From NCBI GenBank assembly GCA_034440575.1, contig JAOTOL010001559.1, positions 186,001-250,000 of the forward strand: DNA of 64,000 bases. Reading direction: 5' to 3'. This DNA is from Imbricaverruca yamaguchii. Lineage: Eukaryota; Arthropoda; Thecostraca; Neoverrucidae. Below the pieces are notes generated by a model. The model had not been told where the DNA came from and did not search any database. It saw only the letters and a program-made list of their open reading frames with translations. How positions within the stretch are numbered: position 1 is the first letter of the stretch; every line of letters starts with the position of its first letter. The position numbers and the translations under genes are program-made. Shown here in pieces: positions 34,500-46,759 of the stretch.

Positions 34500-34690
34500 C
34501 GAATGATAATTATTAACAGTTACTTGTTATTTGACGACGCTTTCAGCTCCTACAGTTATTTCGCGTCGGGACTCGTAATGCCGTGTCCGCGCTGCGAGGG
34601 GAGAAGCTCATTGGTTGGCGGAGCGGCTCGAACCCACGACCTTTGCCGTGCGAGACGGACGCGTTTACCAACTGAGCTATCCTTCCCAAC
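34500..34690 (-). repeat. tRNA-derived SINE, minus copy of a head-to-head pair
   Basis: Read on the minus strand: AGCTCAGTTGGTAAACG (A box), CGTGGGTTCGAGCC (B box), then GACGCGAAATAACTGTAGG, a GAAAGCGTCGTCAAA motif and an AT-rich tail near 34500. The same body occurs on the other strand at 34722-34912. Confidence 0.75.
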
Positions 34691-34721
34691 GATGCGAGCC
34701 GATGAAGCCAATCAGTTACGA

Positions 34722-34912
34722 TCGCCCGCTTGCGGGGGAGGGAAAGCTCAGTTGGTTAGGGCGTCTGTCTCACATAACAAGGGTCCTAGCCACTCTGTCG
34801 ACCAATATGCTTCTCCACTCGCGGGCACGGCGTTATAGGTGCCGACGCGAAATAACCATAGCAGTTGAAAGCGTCGCTAAATGACACGATAATAATAATT
34901 ATTATTATTACC
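34722..34912 (+). repeat. tRNA-derived SINE, plus copy of a head-to-head pair
   Basis: AGCTCAGTTGGTTAGGGCG (A box) is followed by a decayed B box (GGGTCCTAGCC), GACGCGAAATAACCATAGC, GAAAGCGTCGCTAAA and an (AAT/ATT)n tail at about 34890-34912. The heads of the two copies face each other across about 30 bp. Confidence 0.75.
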
Positions 34913-35299
34913 GCCTGTTTGCTCCGCAGCCGACTGGTTAGCCTATTAGTGCACTTAGTTTTAACTCGTTGGTTGTTGAGACCAACAACGAAGTTGGTGC
35001 TGAGTTTATGGCACCATGTAGCGGCTCATGTTTCATGAATTCGCAAATATGAAGAGACGGTTTGCAGCATGTTTTGTCTTTATCTCCCGAAATGCGAGCG
35101 GAAGAGATCAGTTCTCCACGGTGGTAAAAACGTTTTTCGCCTAAAATTAAAACCCTGCAAGAATACTGCATGGAACTAAAGTGGGCTAAAACAAAGGACT
35201 TCACGAGACACTATCTTTGGAGTGGTGGAAAAGCTATGGCGGAAAATTTAGTTGATGGAATTTGCGACCATTTTTTTAATCTCTGGGGCGGAGATCGGC

Positions 35300-35765
35300 T
35301 ACAAGTCATCGGATTGCTACAGAAGGCAAAGGAAGGTACACTGAGTATACGGTGATTGGGCGGTGACCGAAGAAGACTTTTGATGCCACCGCCTGAAGAG
35401 ACGTACTAACAGCACGGCTTTTAGCGGGAGCACTGTTGTGTACAGCCAACATGACGCGCTCATGCGCAACAGTATCGGTGTTGTTGTCTTCACGAAAAAC
35501 CCGGTAATTGTTCAGATAAAACGGTGTGTATGACGTGTGCTTCGTCTCCTGTATGCAAACAACAACCGGGTTTCGGTCATGTAGTAACATCTGTAGCTCC
35601 TGGAGACTGGTCCTAATACCTCTACAGTTCCATTGTAAAACAAACGTTATGTTGACTATAAGTAACTCAAGTGGTGGGAGAGAGCACGCACTAAGGTCGA
35701 TACGATCGGGTGTAGAATCGAGTCGACCAGTCGGCCTTGTCCCAAGCAAGTGGATTATCGGGCGA
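35300..35765 (-). mobile_element. Jockey-like LINE endonuclease N-terminus
   Basis: The minus strand encodes FVLQWNCRGIRTSLQELQ, VVCIQETKHTSY, FYLNNYRVFREDNN and FFGHRPITVYSVYLP. These are the first blocks of an apurinic-type endonuclease: the N-C-R-G-I-R start and the catalytic Q-E-T are visible. It complements the endonuclease half at 22.8-23.5 kb and probably belongs to the same family. Gag-like ORF1 sequence lies upstream on the same strand at 38.0-39.5 kb, and the interval holds later insertions, so both may be one original element. Confidence 0.82.
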
Positions 35766-35768
35766 GAG

Positions 35769-35828
35769 CATGGTGACGGCGCGCCGTCACCATGCCGTCA
35801 CATTCCACACCGCCGCGGCGGTGTGGAA
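35769..35828. repeat. Two adjacent perfect 26-bp palindromes
   Basis: CATGGTGACGGCG plus its reverse complement occupies 35769-35794. TTCCACACCGCCG plus its reverse complement occupies 35803-35828. Both are GC-rich, perfect and spacerless, and lie between the LINE endonuclease start and the left end of TTAA element A2. Confidence 0.95.
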
Positions 35829-35880
35829 AATGTATACGATAGTGCTGTGACCAGGAGTTACCAGCGTGGAAAACGTGCGT

Positions 35881-36714
35881 ATTATTCCGTCCCGTCTCGG
35901 GGTCTTCAACCGCCCCCTCAGGTTTTTCGCCGATAGTGGACAAACGGCGCACGGCAACGCGCCCAAATTTGGCATAACTCTTCCCACATTAATTTTGCAC
36001 GCTGATTACAAATTTTGAAGTCAGGTCATCTAGGGTCAACGAGTTAGTCAAGGTCAAGTGAGGTCACCTCCAAAAAAATCAACCAGTCATCACGCTTTAA
36101 CGGATGCAGATATTTTTATGAAACTTTCAGCGTTTGCATATCCATAGGGATGCAATAAAACGTATGAGTGGAATTTTTTAAAATAGTTTTTGACTAATAT
36201 AGCTTTTGCGTGTTTGCCAAATTGAAGATCAAATATAGGATTCTGGCTAAAGTAAATATTTTTATCATGGAAAGCCGACTTCAAATAACGTTTCTGGGTC
36301 TGCTCTACCCATTGAGAAAAGAAAATTAGATAAAACTTGAAAAGTAAAAATTTTGAAATTTTGAAGGCATTTTATTTCGGGGGGGGGGGGTCGAAAAATT
36401 AAAGCCCTGGTCGATTTCGATGTCATTTTCTCATTTTAAATAAATTTGTTTTTTCATGTATCCTCCAAAATGAACTCCCCAGAGCCAAAAACATAATGTA
36501 AGTCGTGAAAAGTCGTGAAAACCTAGCCCCCTTGGTGACGTCAATTTCTGGGCGAAGTTGTTTTTGGGATGGACCCGTGCCCTACTTGTCGAGCGCTTTC
36601 CGATGACACCTTTTTCGTCTTCGTGCGATGCTTAGTTTGGATTTTAGAGGGGGTTACTAACCGCCCCACCCCCCGAGACGGGGTGTGAAGATCTGACCGG
36701 AAATACCGGGTTAA
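35881..36714. mobile_element. TTAA-flanked piggyBac-like element, copy A2
   Basis: The left end is ATTATTCCGTCCCGTCTCGG (a degraded TTAACCCG) and the right end is ACCGGGTTAA at 36705-36714. Shared inner order: GTTTTTCGC, GCGCCCAAATTTGGCA, GTCATCTAGGGTCAAC, GAGGTCACCTCC, CACGCTTTAACGG, GGTCTGCTCTACCCATTG, CCCTGGTCGATTTCG, CGATGACACC. It is inverted relative to A1. No coding content. Confidence 0.75.
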
Positions 36715-36769
36715 AGATTGGTGCTTGTCGTCCACTCCAGGGAGGAGGTCGCCGTTGGTTCGCACGATG

Positions 36770-37890
36770 CAGTTCTAAGTCCAAGGGAATGATTTATGGG
36801 GCGGGAGCTCTGCGTTTGTTAGCCAGGTGGGGAGCCAGTAGACGGTAGGCCTCTCTTCTGAGGCCCCAACCGAGATGGGGGCGAGGGAGGGCCCATCTCA
36901 TGTGCAGCGCGAGTTACTGAGTTGGTCTGAGCGCGGCGCCGCGAGCAGACGCGTCTCGGCCGCTCGCCCAACCTTTTTCCTCTCCCTCTTTGTTGCCTCT
37001 GTATGCAAGGTGTGTGAAACTGCAAGGTGTGAGTGAGAGGTGAACAGAAAGAGTGAAAAGTGTACGAGCAAAAAAAAGAAGAAAAAGTGAACTATTGAAC
37101 AAAACCGGTGTACCTATACGCTACACGTGTGCGAAGTGACTGGACTCAGTGGACTTTTCTGCTGGTTATTCCTTTACGATTTTACACAGCAGTGACTGGA
37201 CGCCGGAAAAACTGAGTGAGTGCAGAAGCGACAGCGCCTTTCTCCATAGTGACTTCCCTTCCATGAAGCATCAGCTACTGCCCGTCTTCTTTCCTACACT
37301 GCGGCTGGGAAGGAAGTTATCTCACTGACTGACGACTTGGTGCCGCTCGGAATTCCTGTATCTTCAACAACAGTGACCGTCTACCCTTATCGTCTAGCTT
37401 CAGCTCTACCAGGTTTCCATCTTCAGCCAAATACCATCACGTCCCCCCATCAGCAGCGCCGCAGCCGAACATGGCTGCGACGTCGAGCGCCCGCATCACT
37501 GTGACGTCATCAAAACCTCGACCTTGGACGCCCCCGCCAGTCGCCACCCCTCCCAAGCGAGAAACCAGACGAGGGGAGCGTCGCCGTCGCCGTGACAACG
37601 CCCACCAAGAACACACGCCGGGGCAGGCGCGGCGTCAAGGGTGGCAGATCGCTTTCCTATCACTTCTACAAACCACTCGTTTATAGCTAGTGTTGCAAGC
37701 ACGGTGTGTGTTGTGCAGAGAGTGATATGGGTATTGTATTATGTTGGTGTACGAATGTTTGTTGCGCATCTGCTCCCACTACTGACCACAAATCTATCCT
37801 TTCTTTGTAAATATCTGTGACCCAGACTGTCCGTAATAGCCACTGCACGTGGAGGGCATGTATTGTTAAATAAATAAATAAATACTGCTG
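36770..37890 (+). mobile_element. Unassigned + strand insert ending in (TAAA)n
   Basis: This block interrupts the minus-strand LINE remnants. It has a long leader rich in GTGAGTGAGAGG- and GACTGGAC-like motifs, then an ATG at 37471 opening 71 codons rich in Arg, Pro and Thr (RRGERRRRRDNAHQEH), and it ends near TTAAATAAATAAATAAATA at 37866-37884. A TAAA-type tail suggests a retroposed RNA. The small frame has no recognised domain and may be chance or a gag-like start. Confidence 0.35.
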
Positions 37891-38039
37891 GTCCTTCAAC
37901 TCGCCGTCGTGGCGGTGGGAAAGCCGGCCTTGTGGATAGCCGGCCTTGTGGCTTTATCATGCCCTTTGCGGCTCGTCTCCCGAGTTCTCTCTTCATCTCA
38001 GCTAGTTGCGCCCACTTTGCATCGCAGGCCCGTCTCTCG

Positions 38040-39453
38040 ACCTACCGATAGTGGAGGTTGACATCTGGGATTTTGATTATTCGGTTGTTTCTGGATGGCG
38101 ACGAAGGTGCGGAAGTGGATGTTGAAGGTGGGGGCGGGGACTGGCTCACCGGAAGGGGAGAAGGGTCATGCAGGGAGGAGGTGGAGAGGAGAGAGTGTGA
38201 GGCGGTTTTGGGGCGTGTGGGAGAGGAGATTTGTTTGAGAGGCCGACGAGAAGTGAGAGGTAGGGACTACGATGTAGGTGGAGAGGTATATGGGGAAGGG
38301 CTGGAATTTGGTGGAAAGGACTGGAGAGGCCTCTTAGACCGCTGGACCAGAGTCCACTTCCTACCATCGGACGTTAATATGGAGGTATCCTGATGAACAA
38401 CACGTACACTCGAAGGTGGTACCTCGGTCGGGTCGTCGTACCTTTGGGTTGGCCATTCTCGTGCTGCTAGCGACTCGAGAGGCGCTTCAAAGGCTCGGAC
38501 AAGGGCCGACAGCTTCTCAATCATCTCAGACGATCTATCAGGCTGAATGTTATGTGGAATCTACGTGGTATTTCTAACTTTGGACGCGTACGATACTTTA
38601 GGTGAGTTTGTTCGTAGATGTCTCTCGCCTCCCGAAATGTTACTCTTTGTGTATGCTTAATTGACATGATTTCCTAATCTTTTGTGTAAATTGGGCAAGT
38701 CCTATCATACGAAGTGTGGGGGTTCTGTACCCAGCCACAGTTCGCACAATGATTTGTCTCTGAAGTACAGGTCTCACTTGCGGGTTCAACTGACGCGCAT
38801 TTGCCACATACAGGGCGATTTCGGCAGTACTGGTTGGCGTGTCCACATCGTTGACGCTTAAAACATCTCATGAGGTTGGGAATACAAATTTGAGCCTTAC
38901 ACGGACGTAGCCTACACGGATTTTATTGGAAAGATCGGTGGTGTTAAAGGTTACACTTACATTGTTTGTTAATATCAGTTCGGAGCCCTTCCTAATCTTC
39001 ATTTTCCTTGCTTCCGTTACCCCAAACTCCGATAGGCCATCCACAATTTCCTCCTCTGACACAGCTCTCAGATCAAAACAGTTGATGAGTCCTCGCGATG
39101 AGTTCTTTGTTTTGTGTTTCTACATTAATTGGAATAGTTCCATCTACATGTTTGCTTCCCTTCCGTATACCGTAAATGAACTCAGTCGGCAACAACCCTC
39201 TTTCCGCGTCCTCCGCGTCCGCAAACTTGACCTCTAACCCTCCATTCTTCAACATTTTTCATCGAATAATTTTTCCGAACCGGTCGCATTCACTTCGTCT
39301 CTGAAAGGGCGACAAGCCAGGGATATTTTGTGTTTGACCGCGAAAAATGAGGATCCGAGGAATAGCGGGATACATCTTTGCCCTGCTTGGATAGGTGGTC
39401 TGGCCCTCACGGGAGGGACAATAAGTTTTTTTTTGTGCTGTTGTTGGTACCAT
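38040..39453 (-). mobile_element. Jockey-like LINE ORF1 (gag-like) remnant
   Basis: In minus-strand order: a decayed N-terminus (39453-39260); GGLEVKFADAEDAERGL; a PRE_C2HC-like domain (EEEIVDGLSEFGVTEARKMK, VTFNTTDLSNKIRVGYVRVR); then three CCHC-type knuckles (CFKRQRCGHANQYC, CGKCASVEPASETC, CANCGWVQNPHTSYDRTC); then a Ser/Pro-rich C-terminus. Such proteins bind the LINE RNA. Each block is in a different frame, so it is not functional. The GC-rich DNA at 39.45-40.04 kb is probably its 5' leader. Confidence 0.8.
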
Positions 39454-40439
39454 GTGCTGCTTCTTGGCTTCGGCTCCTCGGGCGCCCCACTATGTTGGGG
39501 CCCAACTGGGGGGACGCCTGGGTCCCGTGCACGGGAGGACGCCAGGCGCCCGCGGAGCGATACGGGGCAGACGGCGCATTGGCCCGGCCGGGAGAGAGAG
39601 ACTCACCACCCCGACCGGGATCCAGCACCGCCCATCCCTTGATCCCAGCTGGCCGGGCCTGCAATCGCTGGGAGGAACCACAGATCCCCAGCCCGAGGCG
39701 ACCAGCCATTTGACCCGTATGAGGCTCTACGTGCCTGCGCGCCCCTCCGGAATATTAGGACCAAAGGGGTGTGTTGGTCCCTCATCACAGCTAGCACCGC
39801 GCGACGGGAGACCTCAGCCTCCAGGACTCCGTCAACCCCGGGAGCGGGCCGAGTGGGCGCAACTACCCCGATAAAACTGAGTTGGAGAGCAGGAGCGGGG
39901 AAGTTGTCCTGCCTGTTTGTAGGGCAGGTTGGTTGTGCAGGGCCTGGTACAGGACATGGTTGCTGGAATGAGATGGGCATTGGAATGGGAACGTATGGAA
40001 AGAAGGACGAGTGAGGCACTCTTAGTCCCACCCTTCACCGTTAAGATGGTTGTAGGATCATTGGGTCACTCAATCCCCTCGTTGAGTGGGGGGGGGGTAG
40101 TGTAAGTAGTGTTACACAAAGCATACATGTTAATTCTAACCAGAGCCTCCTTTGGTAAGCTTAGAAGCGCTAGCATATTTGGTTTGACCTTGGAGGTGAG
40201 CTTGGAAGTGATAATGTACTTTAGCATTGATGATGTTTACCATCGCAGCTTTTCTTACGCAATACTTCCAATAATGTCGGAGCGGGTTCATTTATCGTCC
40301 TCTACAAAATTACACCTTTAGAAAGAAAACTACTATCGAAAAAGGTGTTGACTAGTCCCACAAGACGCACCTATAGCTTTGTCAGCTATGAATAATTCGT
40401 CATTTGATTAGTCTGATTGAAAGTGATCATATACAGTGG

Positions 40440-42720
40440 CGAAACGAGGGGGTATTGGGGGCGTCCCCCACTTCTACCCAGACCCCAAGTGGCGGTGAGC
40501 CCAAAGAATAGCGCTGGGGCCCAACAAAATTGCATTGGGATCCCTGGAAATCACATTGATGGCCCCCCAAAAAGTCACAAACACCCATAAAAATGTTGCC
40601 GCAACACCAAAATCGCGCCGAGGACCCTCAACATCGCATAGGCCCGTGGAATTCCCATTGGATCACTACAAATCGCTCCGGAACATCTAAAGTTGACACC
40701 GGGGGCTCAAAAGGGTAGAACCGTGCCACTGAAAATAACCATGGGCCCCAAAAAGATCACAAAGAGCCTCAAAAGGTCGGGCCGGCGTCCACGAAAATCG
40801 CGCTGTGGGCTCCGAAAGATTGGGCCAGGGATCCTGTAAATAACGCTGTGGGACCCAATAGGTCGAATCGGGGCCAGAAGATCACGCAGATGGCCACAAA
40901 ATGGTTCTGGTCACCTAAAGCCACACTTGGTCCTCAAAAGGTGCGGCTGGAGCCCACGAAAATGACACTGAGGACCAACAAAGTCAGTACGGAGCCCCTG
41001 AAAATCACGCTGAGCCTGGGGGTTCGAAAAGTCGTGTCGGGACCCTGAAAAACACGCCAGGTACTGCACAGGTCGCAAGGGCTTCAAAGAGTCTCATCGG
41101 GTCCCAAAACAAATGAACCAGAGACAACTGAAAAAAAAACTATCCTGACACGGAAAATCACTCTGGACCCTCAACAATAAATAAAAAAGCTCCCAAACCG
41201 TATTTGACGCCCAAAGGATGTCGAGGCCACTAATACTCACGCCTGGCCCAACAAATCGCACCCGGATCCAAAAACGTCGCATCACAGCTCATGAACATTA
41301 CGCTGGGACTCCAAAAGTTCGCACCGAGGCCCCAAACGTTGCAGCTGGCCATCCAAAAATCAACTCTTGCCCGTAATGTAACAAATAGCGGCCTAAAAAT
41401 AGCGTCAAATACCCCCAAAAACTAGTTGGGCCTGGAAGAGAAGCGTGTCAGGACACCGAAAAAATCGCACCGTAAGCCAGAAGAATCGTACCGGGGCCGA
41501 AAAATATCGTACGAGGGACTTTGTCAGAATTGAAAAGATTATACAGAGAGATAACCTAATCGACTCCAGGAACTGAAAGTTCAGAACAAGTCCGGAAGGG
41601 AAATTCTCCGAAGGGCTTTTCTACGCCGATGGGTGTCATCGACTTGGAAAGAAAAAAGCTCCTTGGGCAGCCGCAGTGGCATACCAAATTGGGAAATGCC
41701 TCCCATCTCCTGAGAGAGATAGACTTCCAGGAATCGCACCGGAGTCATAAAAATCATGCTGGGGTCCGTATATATGTGTCGGACCGTGAAAATTTTAGTA
41801 GAAGGCTTGAAATAAATACAGCGAGCCCCAGCAAACACGCACCGGGTCACGACAATTTGCACCAGGACTCGAAAAAATCGTGTTGGGGCCCCAGCTAAGT
41901 ACAACGAGCCCGGCAAACTCGAGCCGGCCCCATAAATATCGTTTTCGAGATCCACGACTCTCGTCAGTATTCCCAAAAATTTGGGTCGTGGCATCAAAAA
42001 CGTCCTTCGGTGCTCCAACAAATTAGCGACGATGGCTCCACATAAGCACACTGAACGCAGGAATCAATTTGGGACACAACAAAAATTAAGCTAAAGCCCT
42101 CCAAAATAACACGGGATTCCCAAAAATAAATGTCCGAGCCAGACAAATCCATCTGGGCCTGTTTTGGCGTTGGCGTTAGGCCTTCGGAACCACTCGACTG
42201 GACGCGAAAAGTCGCGACGGGACCCTGATTAATCGCAAATATGACCCCACAAATGCATATCCGAAGAACCAAATATTCGCAGCAAGACCCTGAGAGCACA
42301 ACGGGAGACCGAAAACGCATGGGCCTTCCAAAGCGCGCTGAGTCTCACAAAAAAACCCAGCAAGTCTAAGAGCCTGCATTTCAGTCCTAAATAAACACAC
42401 CGGGAGTTATAAAAAATATCCGGAGACCCAAAAAGCACACAAGGGCCGTGAAACCGCGTTAGAGTCTCAACAACAGGTTGAGCCTGCAAAAAGCAACATG
42501 GTCCCAAAAAGAAAAAAATTATTAGACACGAAATAAAAATGTCGAGATCTTCATTCGCCCCAGTATCTAAAAATATCGTCAGCCCACGAAAAATATCTGA
42601 CAAAAGCCGGGGCAACGGGCTAATCAAAATGGGCTTCAAAAACATCGGTAGATGAAGAAAAACGCGAACGGGTCCAAAACAAAGAACACCGAGCCCGGAC
42701 CTCGGTTCGATAGCCAATCT
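40440..42720. repeat. 2.3-kb highly degenerate short tandem array (about 20-22 bp)
   Basis: Throughout, a pattern like GGGCCCCAAAAATCGCGCCG recurs about every 20-22 bases with heavy mutation: GGGCCCCAAAAAGATCAC, CCGGCGTCCACGAAAATCGCG, TGTGGGCTCCGAAAGATTGG, GGGACCCAATAGGTCGAATC. The A-run after a C-run and a following TCGC/TCAC are the most constant parts. No two neighbours are identical. Open frames on both strands are by-products. The edges are gradual. Confidence 0.8.
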
Positions 42721-43541
42721 GAGAACATTTTTAAGCAAAGAGGTGTGGTACATCAAAGCTTAGCATGTACCCGGATTTCTTAGAACCAGAAAATGTGAAA
42801 AGTAGAAAACTAATCGTCGAATTTAATCCATCGAAGTTTACCAATGAGACCCATACAAAGCATTCAATCACGTCAAATATGACGCAAGCCTATTATGTGC
42901 AGCAATTAACAAAACGTAGGAGACATAGCAGAAAATTCAACATCGCACGGAGTGCAGCGAATGAGCCGAATGCGCAAGGCGGGTGTACACGAGCCCGAAC
43001 GCTGGTGTGGTGGCGAACGGGAGCTATGAAGTGGAATGTTTGAAATCGGAAAATGCGAAATTTTTAAGTTATTTGTACAGGTGCAATTTCAGTAGTGTGA
43101 GGTTACTTAAGGAGGTGTACCAAGAGGAAACATTCAAACAAGGTGGAGGAAGTTGGGGTTGAAATCCAGTGACTGAAAAACGATGGTGGTAGAGTGCGAC
43201 CCCTTCACAGAACAACTAAGTTGGTCACTCATTATATTATTCAATCAAATAATAAAACAAGCTTCTGCCAAAATAGTGGTCGAAATCCAGGGACTTTTTA
43301 ATGGGTGAAGGTGGGCCCCATTGAAATCAGTGACGTGGTCAGACGAAGGTTGCATATGTCGCACAATGGGTGATTGCGTTGCTTCAGAGGTCAGAGGTCA
43401 GCTTCCAGAGGGCGCTGCGGGCTCAACGATCGTCAGCTGTTGACAAATGGAGATCATACACGTTTTTGCTTTGCCAAGTCAAGGCTCAAGAAGTCATTGT
43501 CAACACTGTAATGTGATGCAAGGAAGCGTTATCCGCTGCAG
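42721..43541. other. No gene recognised
   Basis: Only short frames are seen. A 92-codon + frame from 42765 to 43043 shows no domain or splice context. Confidence 0.45.
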
Positions 43542-43630
43542 CCGAGAAGTCGCTGAGGTGCGGTGTATACACGGCCGCAGACAAGGCCATAGCCAGACTG
43601 CAGGTGCAGGAAGGCCTGAGTCGAGTTCAG
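43542..43630 (+). CDS. Candidate short exon, helical, uncertain
   Basis: Between a good acceptor (ATCCGCTGCAG) and donor (CAG|GTGTGT), 89 bp read EKSLRCGVYTAADKAIARLQ, then VQEGLSRVQ, in incoming phase 1 and outgoing phase 0. The helical, heptad-like end resembles exons of the coiled-coil gene downstream on the same strand. The phase does not join directly to the exon at 50148, so an intermediate exon is needed if they are linked. The evidence is only splice sites plus composition. Confidence 0.3.
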
Positions 43631-44640
43631 GTGTGTGCAGAGCTGTGTGTGCAAATCAGCCGCAAACAAAGGTGGTTACTTACTGTCCGAGTTCCAACAA
43701 CGCCATCTCGACCACCCACCTCAGCTCGTTTACCCTGTGGTGGCAAGGAGCATGACCCTGCGGTCCCTGGAGAGCAGTCACGCCACCGGAAGGTGCCCCG
43801 CCCCTGCACGCACTCTACTCAGTGTGGGGATGCTCTCACCACTGACGATGCTTCACACCACTGCGCTAAAGACGGAAGGGTCGGTGCAGCTGTAATAACA
43901 AGCTTCCGCACCACGCGCCATGCCTGTGGGCCATGACCTTGCCTCACTAGTGGTTGAGGTCCTCTGAACTAAGAGTACTCTGTCCTCGTTTTGCTATTGC
44001 CCATCTTCCTCCTGCGAATATTACTCGGTGAGGGTTTGGCTAAGTCTGTCCACCCCACTTCCCGTAAGGTTCCGAGTCCTTTCACTGAGCGAGTTAGACC
44101 TTGGTAATACGTTCCGTGGCGAACATAGCCACGGAACAGCTTCAGCTCGGTGAGCAGTGGCGCCTGTGTTGACAGTCCGCTGTTGTATAAGCCTGCTGGA
44201 GCGTGCACCAAGCACTTCGTTTGGCCGGATGCGAGCTGGGGTCGACGAGGGCACACGCTGCAAGCCATTCATCACACCGCTTTACTGCAATACAGCACCA
44301 CAAATTGAGCTCGGTCGACCCGGAGCCGCCTGGCCGGCGCTCCGACCTGGAGACGACGTAACCTCGATAGTGACCTCGAGCGAGAGTCAGGGGCATGCGG
44401 CCGGCGCAGCTGACGCGTACTCGACGCGCATCATCAGTTGTGAAGTGTTCGTGCGATGGAGGTGTGGACGTCGTCAGGTGCGGCGGCTGACGTCTATCGA
44501 CCTGACCTAATGTCAGTCCCACGTTTGTATTTCAACATCGACAATAAAGGTAACGAAAATCAGCAGCCTTGGCGAAATAATTGGCGTGTGCTGTATTTAC
44601 TGCGAACTTTAACGCATGCGAAAAGTTAGATACAAAATGT
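43631..44640. other. GC-rich non-coding, with a 10-bp stem hairpin
   Basis: Several overlapping frames occur but none has a recognisable domain. GTTCCGTGGC and its complement GCCACGGAAC form a perfect hairpin at about 44110-44136. AATAAA occurs at 44542-44547. Confidence 0.35.
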
Positions 44641-44660
44641 CTATCCCTATATTTATATAT

Positions 44661-44840
<180 letters not shown>

Positions 44841-45659
44841 TTTTTGTGAGTGTGCATACATGGGCATACAAAATTGCAGCATTGACGGCCTTACCTTACA
44901 TGACCCGTCGTGACCTCCAGATATATTTGACTTTCTCAAGAAATCTAAACATTTGATTTTGATATCAGAATCTTAAGTGTATGAAACTTTACAATATCAA
45001 ACTTTAGAATGGAAAACTCGCAGTCCCGCAGAACTGAAATTGGTCTTTGATCTTGCCTATCAGCAAGGTTAAAGGTCAATGGACTATCGAATGGTGTTAA
45101 ATTCACTGCATTCGAATAATTAATTCCAGAGGCACGGATGGGGGCAAAACAGCGCCCTCTAGGCGATGTTGTGACCGATACGTCGGGGTCGGAATGGTGA
45201 CTGATAACATCATATTTTGAACTTAGCAAAACGAAAGTTACGTGTGTTATTTTGCAGTTTTTCATTCGAAAAATATTTACGATCGTCCGAGGATCGCAGA
45301 AATGTGAAAAGTTTTGGCAGCAGATTCGATTGCTTCACCAAAACCTTGCTTTTCCGAAATAGTGGGCTTTAGTGTGCTCATCTCCTCTGGACCAGCTTGG
45401 CATAAGCCGTGACTAGCAATGCTTCCCCGTTCTCATGTTTCAAAGGATTTCTCATGTTATTCCTTATGAACAGCGCAAGCATAATCATTTGAAATGTAGT
45501 CTCCTAAGATGTTCTGTGGGCGATTGACAGGCGAGATACTTATCATTTCAGGGTGTAGATTGTGCAGTCGTGATCTCCGTCATACAGACCTTAGCACAAA
45601 GCTGGATTCTAAAAAGGAAATTTACACTGCATGAACTGGAACACTTTAATACTGAAATG

Positions 45660-45830
45660 CTATCACTTTGCGCCTTAACAAGCGCCATGGAGGGGGAATC
45701 CGCCCACCCCTCTGGTTTTTTCGTACATAACTCAAGATTGCACCGGTCGATATACGGAATGTTTTTGCATACCTACTTAGAACTGACCGGCTCGTCGTTT
45801 AATACTCGCACGCCCGGAGGTCCGTGCCAA
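45660..45830. repeat. Partial copy of interspersed repeat B
   Basis: This shares AGCGCCATGGAGGGGGAATCC, CACCCCTCTGG, TGCACCGGTCGATATACGG and CTTAGAACTGACCGGC with the repeat at 12.3 kb, in the same order. It is truncated after that. Confidence 0.6.
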
Positions 45831-46759
45831 CTTCGCAGGTCCGGGGGGACAGACGTCTGCCACCACCAAGATCTCCAGAACTATGCTAGCTATCGACAAA
45901 CGGAAAACGGCATTGGATAGCTGGTGACCAGCTCTATCGAAAGTGAACCAGTCATTTTTCGCCCAGGTCAATATTCAGGTTACTGGGTCATCATAGGTCA
46001 AATTCGACCAGATCAGGTGTGACTCTCAGATATTGACACATATCTCAGGACCTCTAACAGATAGAAACAAGCGGCGAACGCTATTCCATTTACAGAGGGC
46101 AATCGAGGCGCCAATTACGTGCCCGAGCAGGAATACTTCTTACTCCGAAACTATGACCTCAGGTCAAGGTCATGAAGTAGCCTAGGGAGGGTATGCAATA
46201 TATCAATCGACTCGTCTTGGCGATACAAGCACAATGACGATAATTTGAGTATTCTATCTCAATGCAGTATGATATAGTGCGTACAAATGTGCTAGAAATC
46301 TCAGGTGTCCTCAGATGACCTTTGTGAGGTCACTGAGCAAAAATGTCAGCGGAAACATTGAGCATTGCTTCCAACTGCACGTCACAACAGTTGTGAGGTC
46401 ATTCCGAGAGCAAATACGTAACCAGGAAACATTTGTATATTTTGCCATAGCCCTATAATGGTGGAAGCCATGGCCGTGACCTGACCTCAAGTCAATGCTA
46501 CGAAAAAAAGGGAGATATATTATGGTCCCGGATGAGTTTGATGACATGCTATACATGCAACATGACGTGCTATAAGTTTGAAATCAATCGCCCAAATATT
46601 GTGGAAGTTATGCCACCTAGAACTCCGAGTGATGTTGGATCACTTCGCCTGACCTAGTGACCTGACCTGAGATGACCCAGGATTAAAAATATATGAGGAT
46701 ATGCGAAAATGACGAATGAGCAGCCATGCGAGGTTTGGCCTTGCTAACCCGATTAGTAT

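Noticed and set aside
34600..34800. Functional tRNA genes
   Set aside because: A and B boxes are present, but the anticodon arms do not fold properly and both copies extend into a shared SINE body with an AT-rich tail.
41581..42756. Minus-strand frames of 100-175 codons
   Set aside because: They fall in the degenerate 20-22-bp array, have no domain, and have irregular composition.
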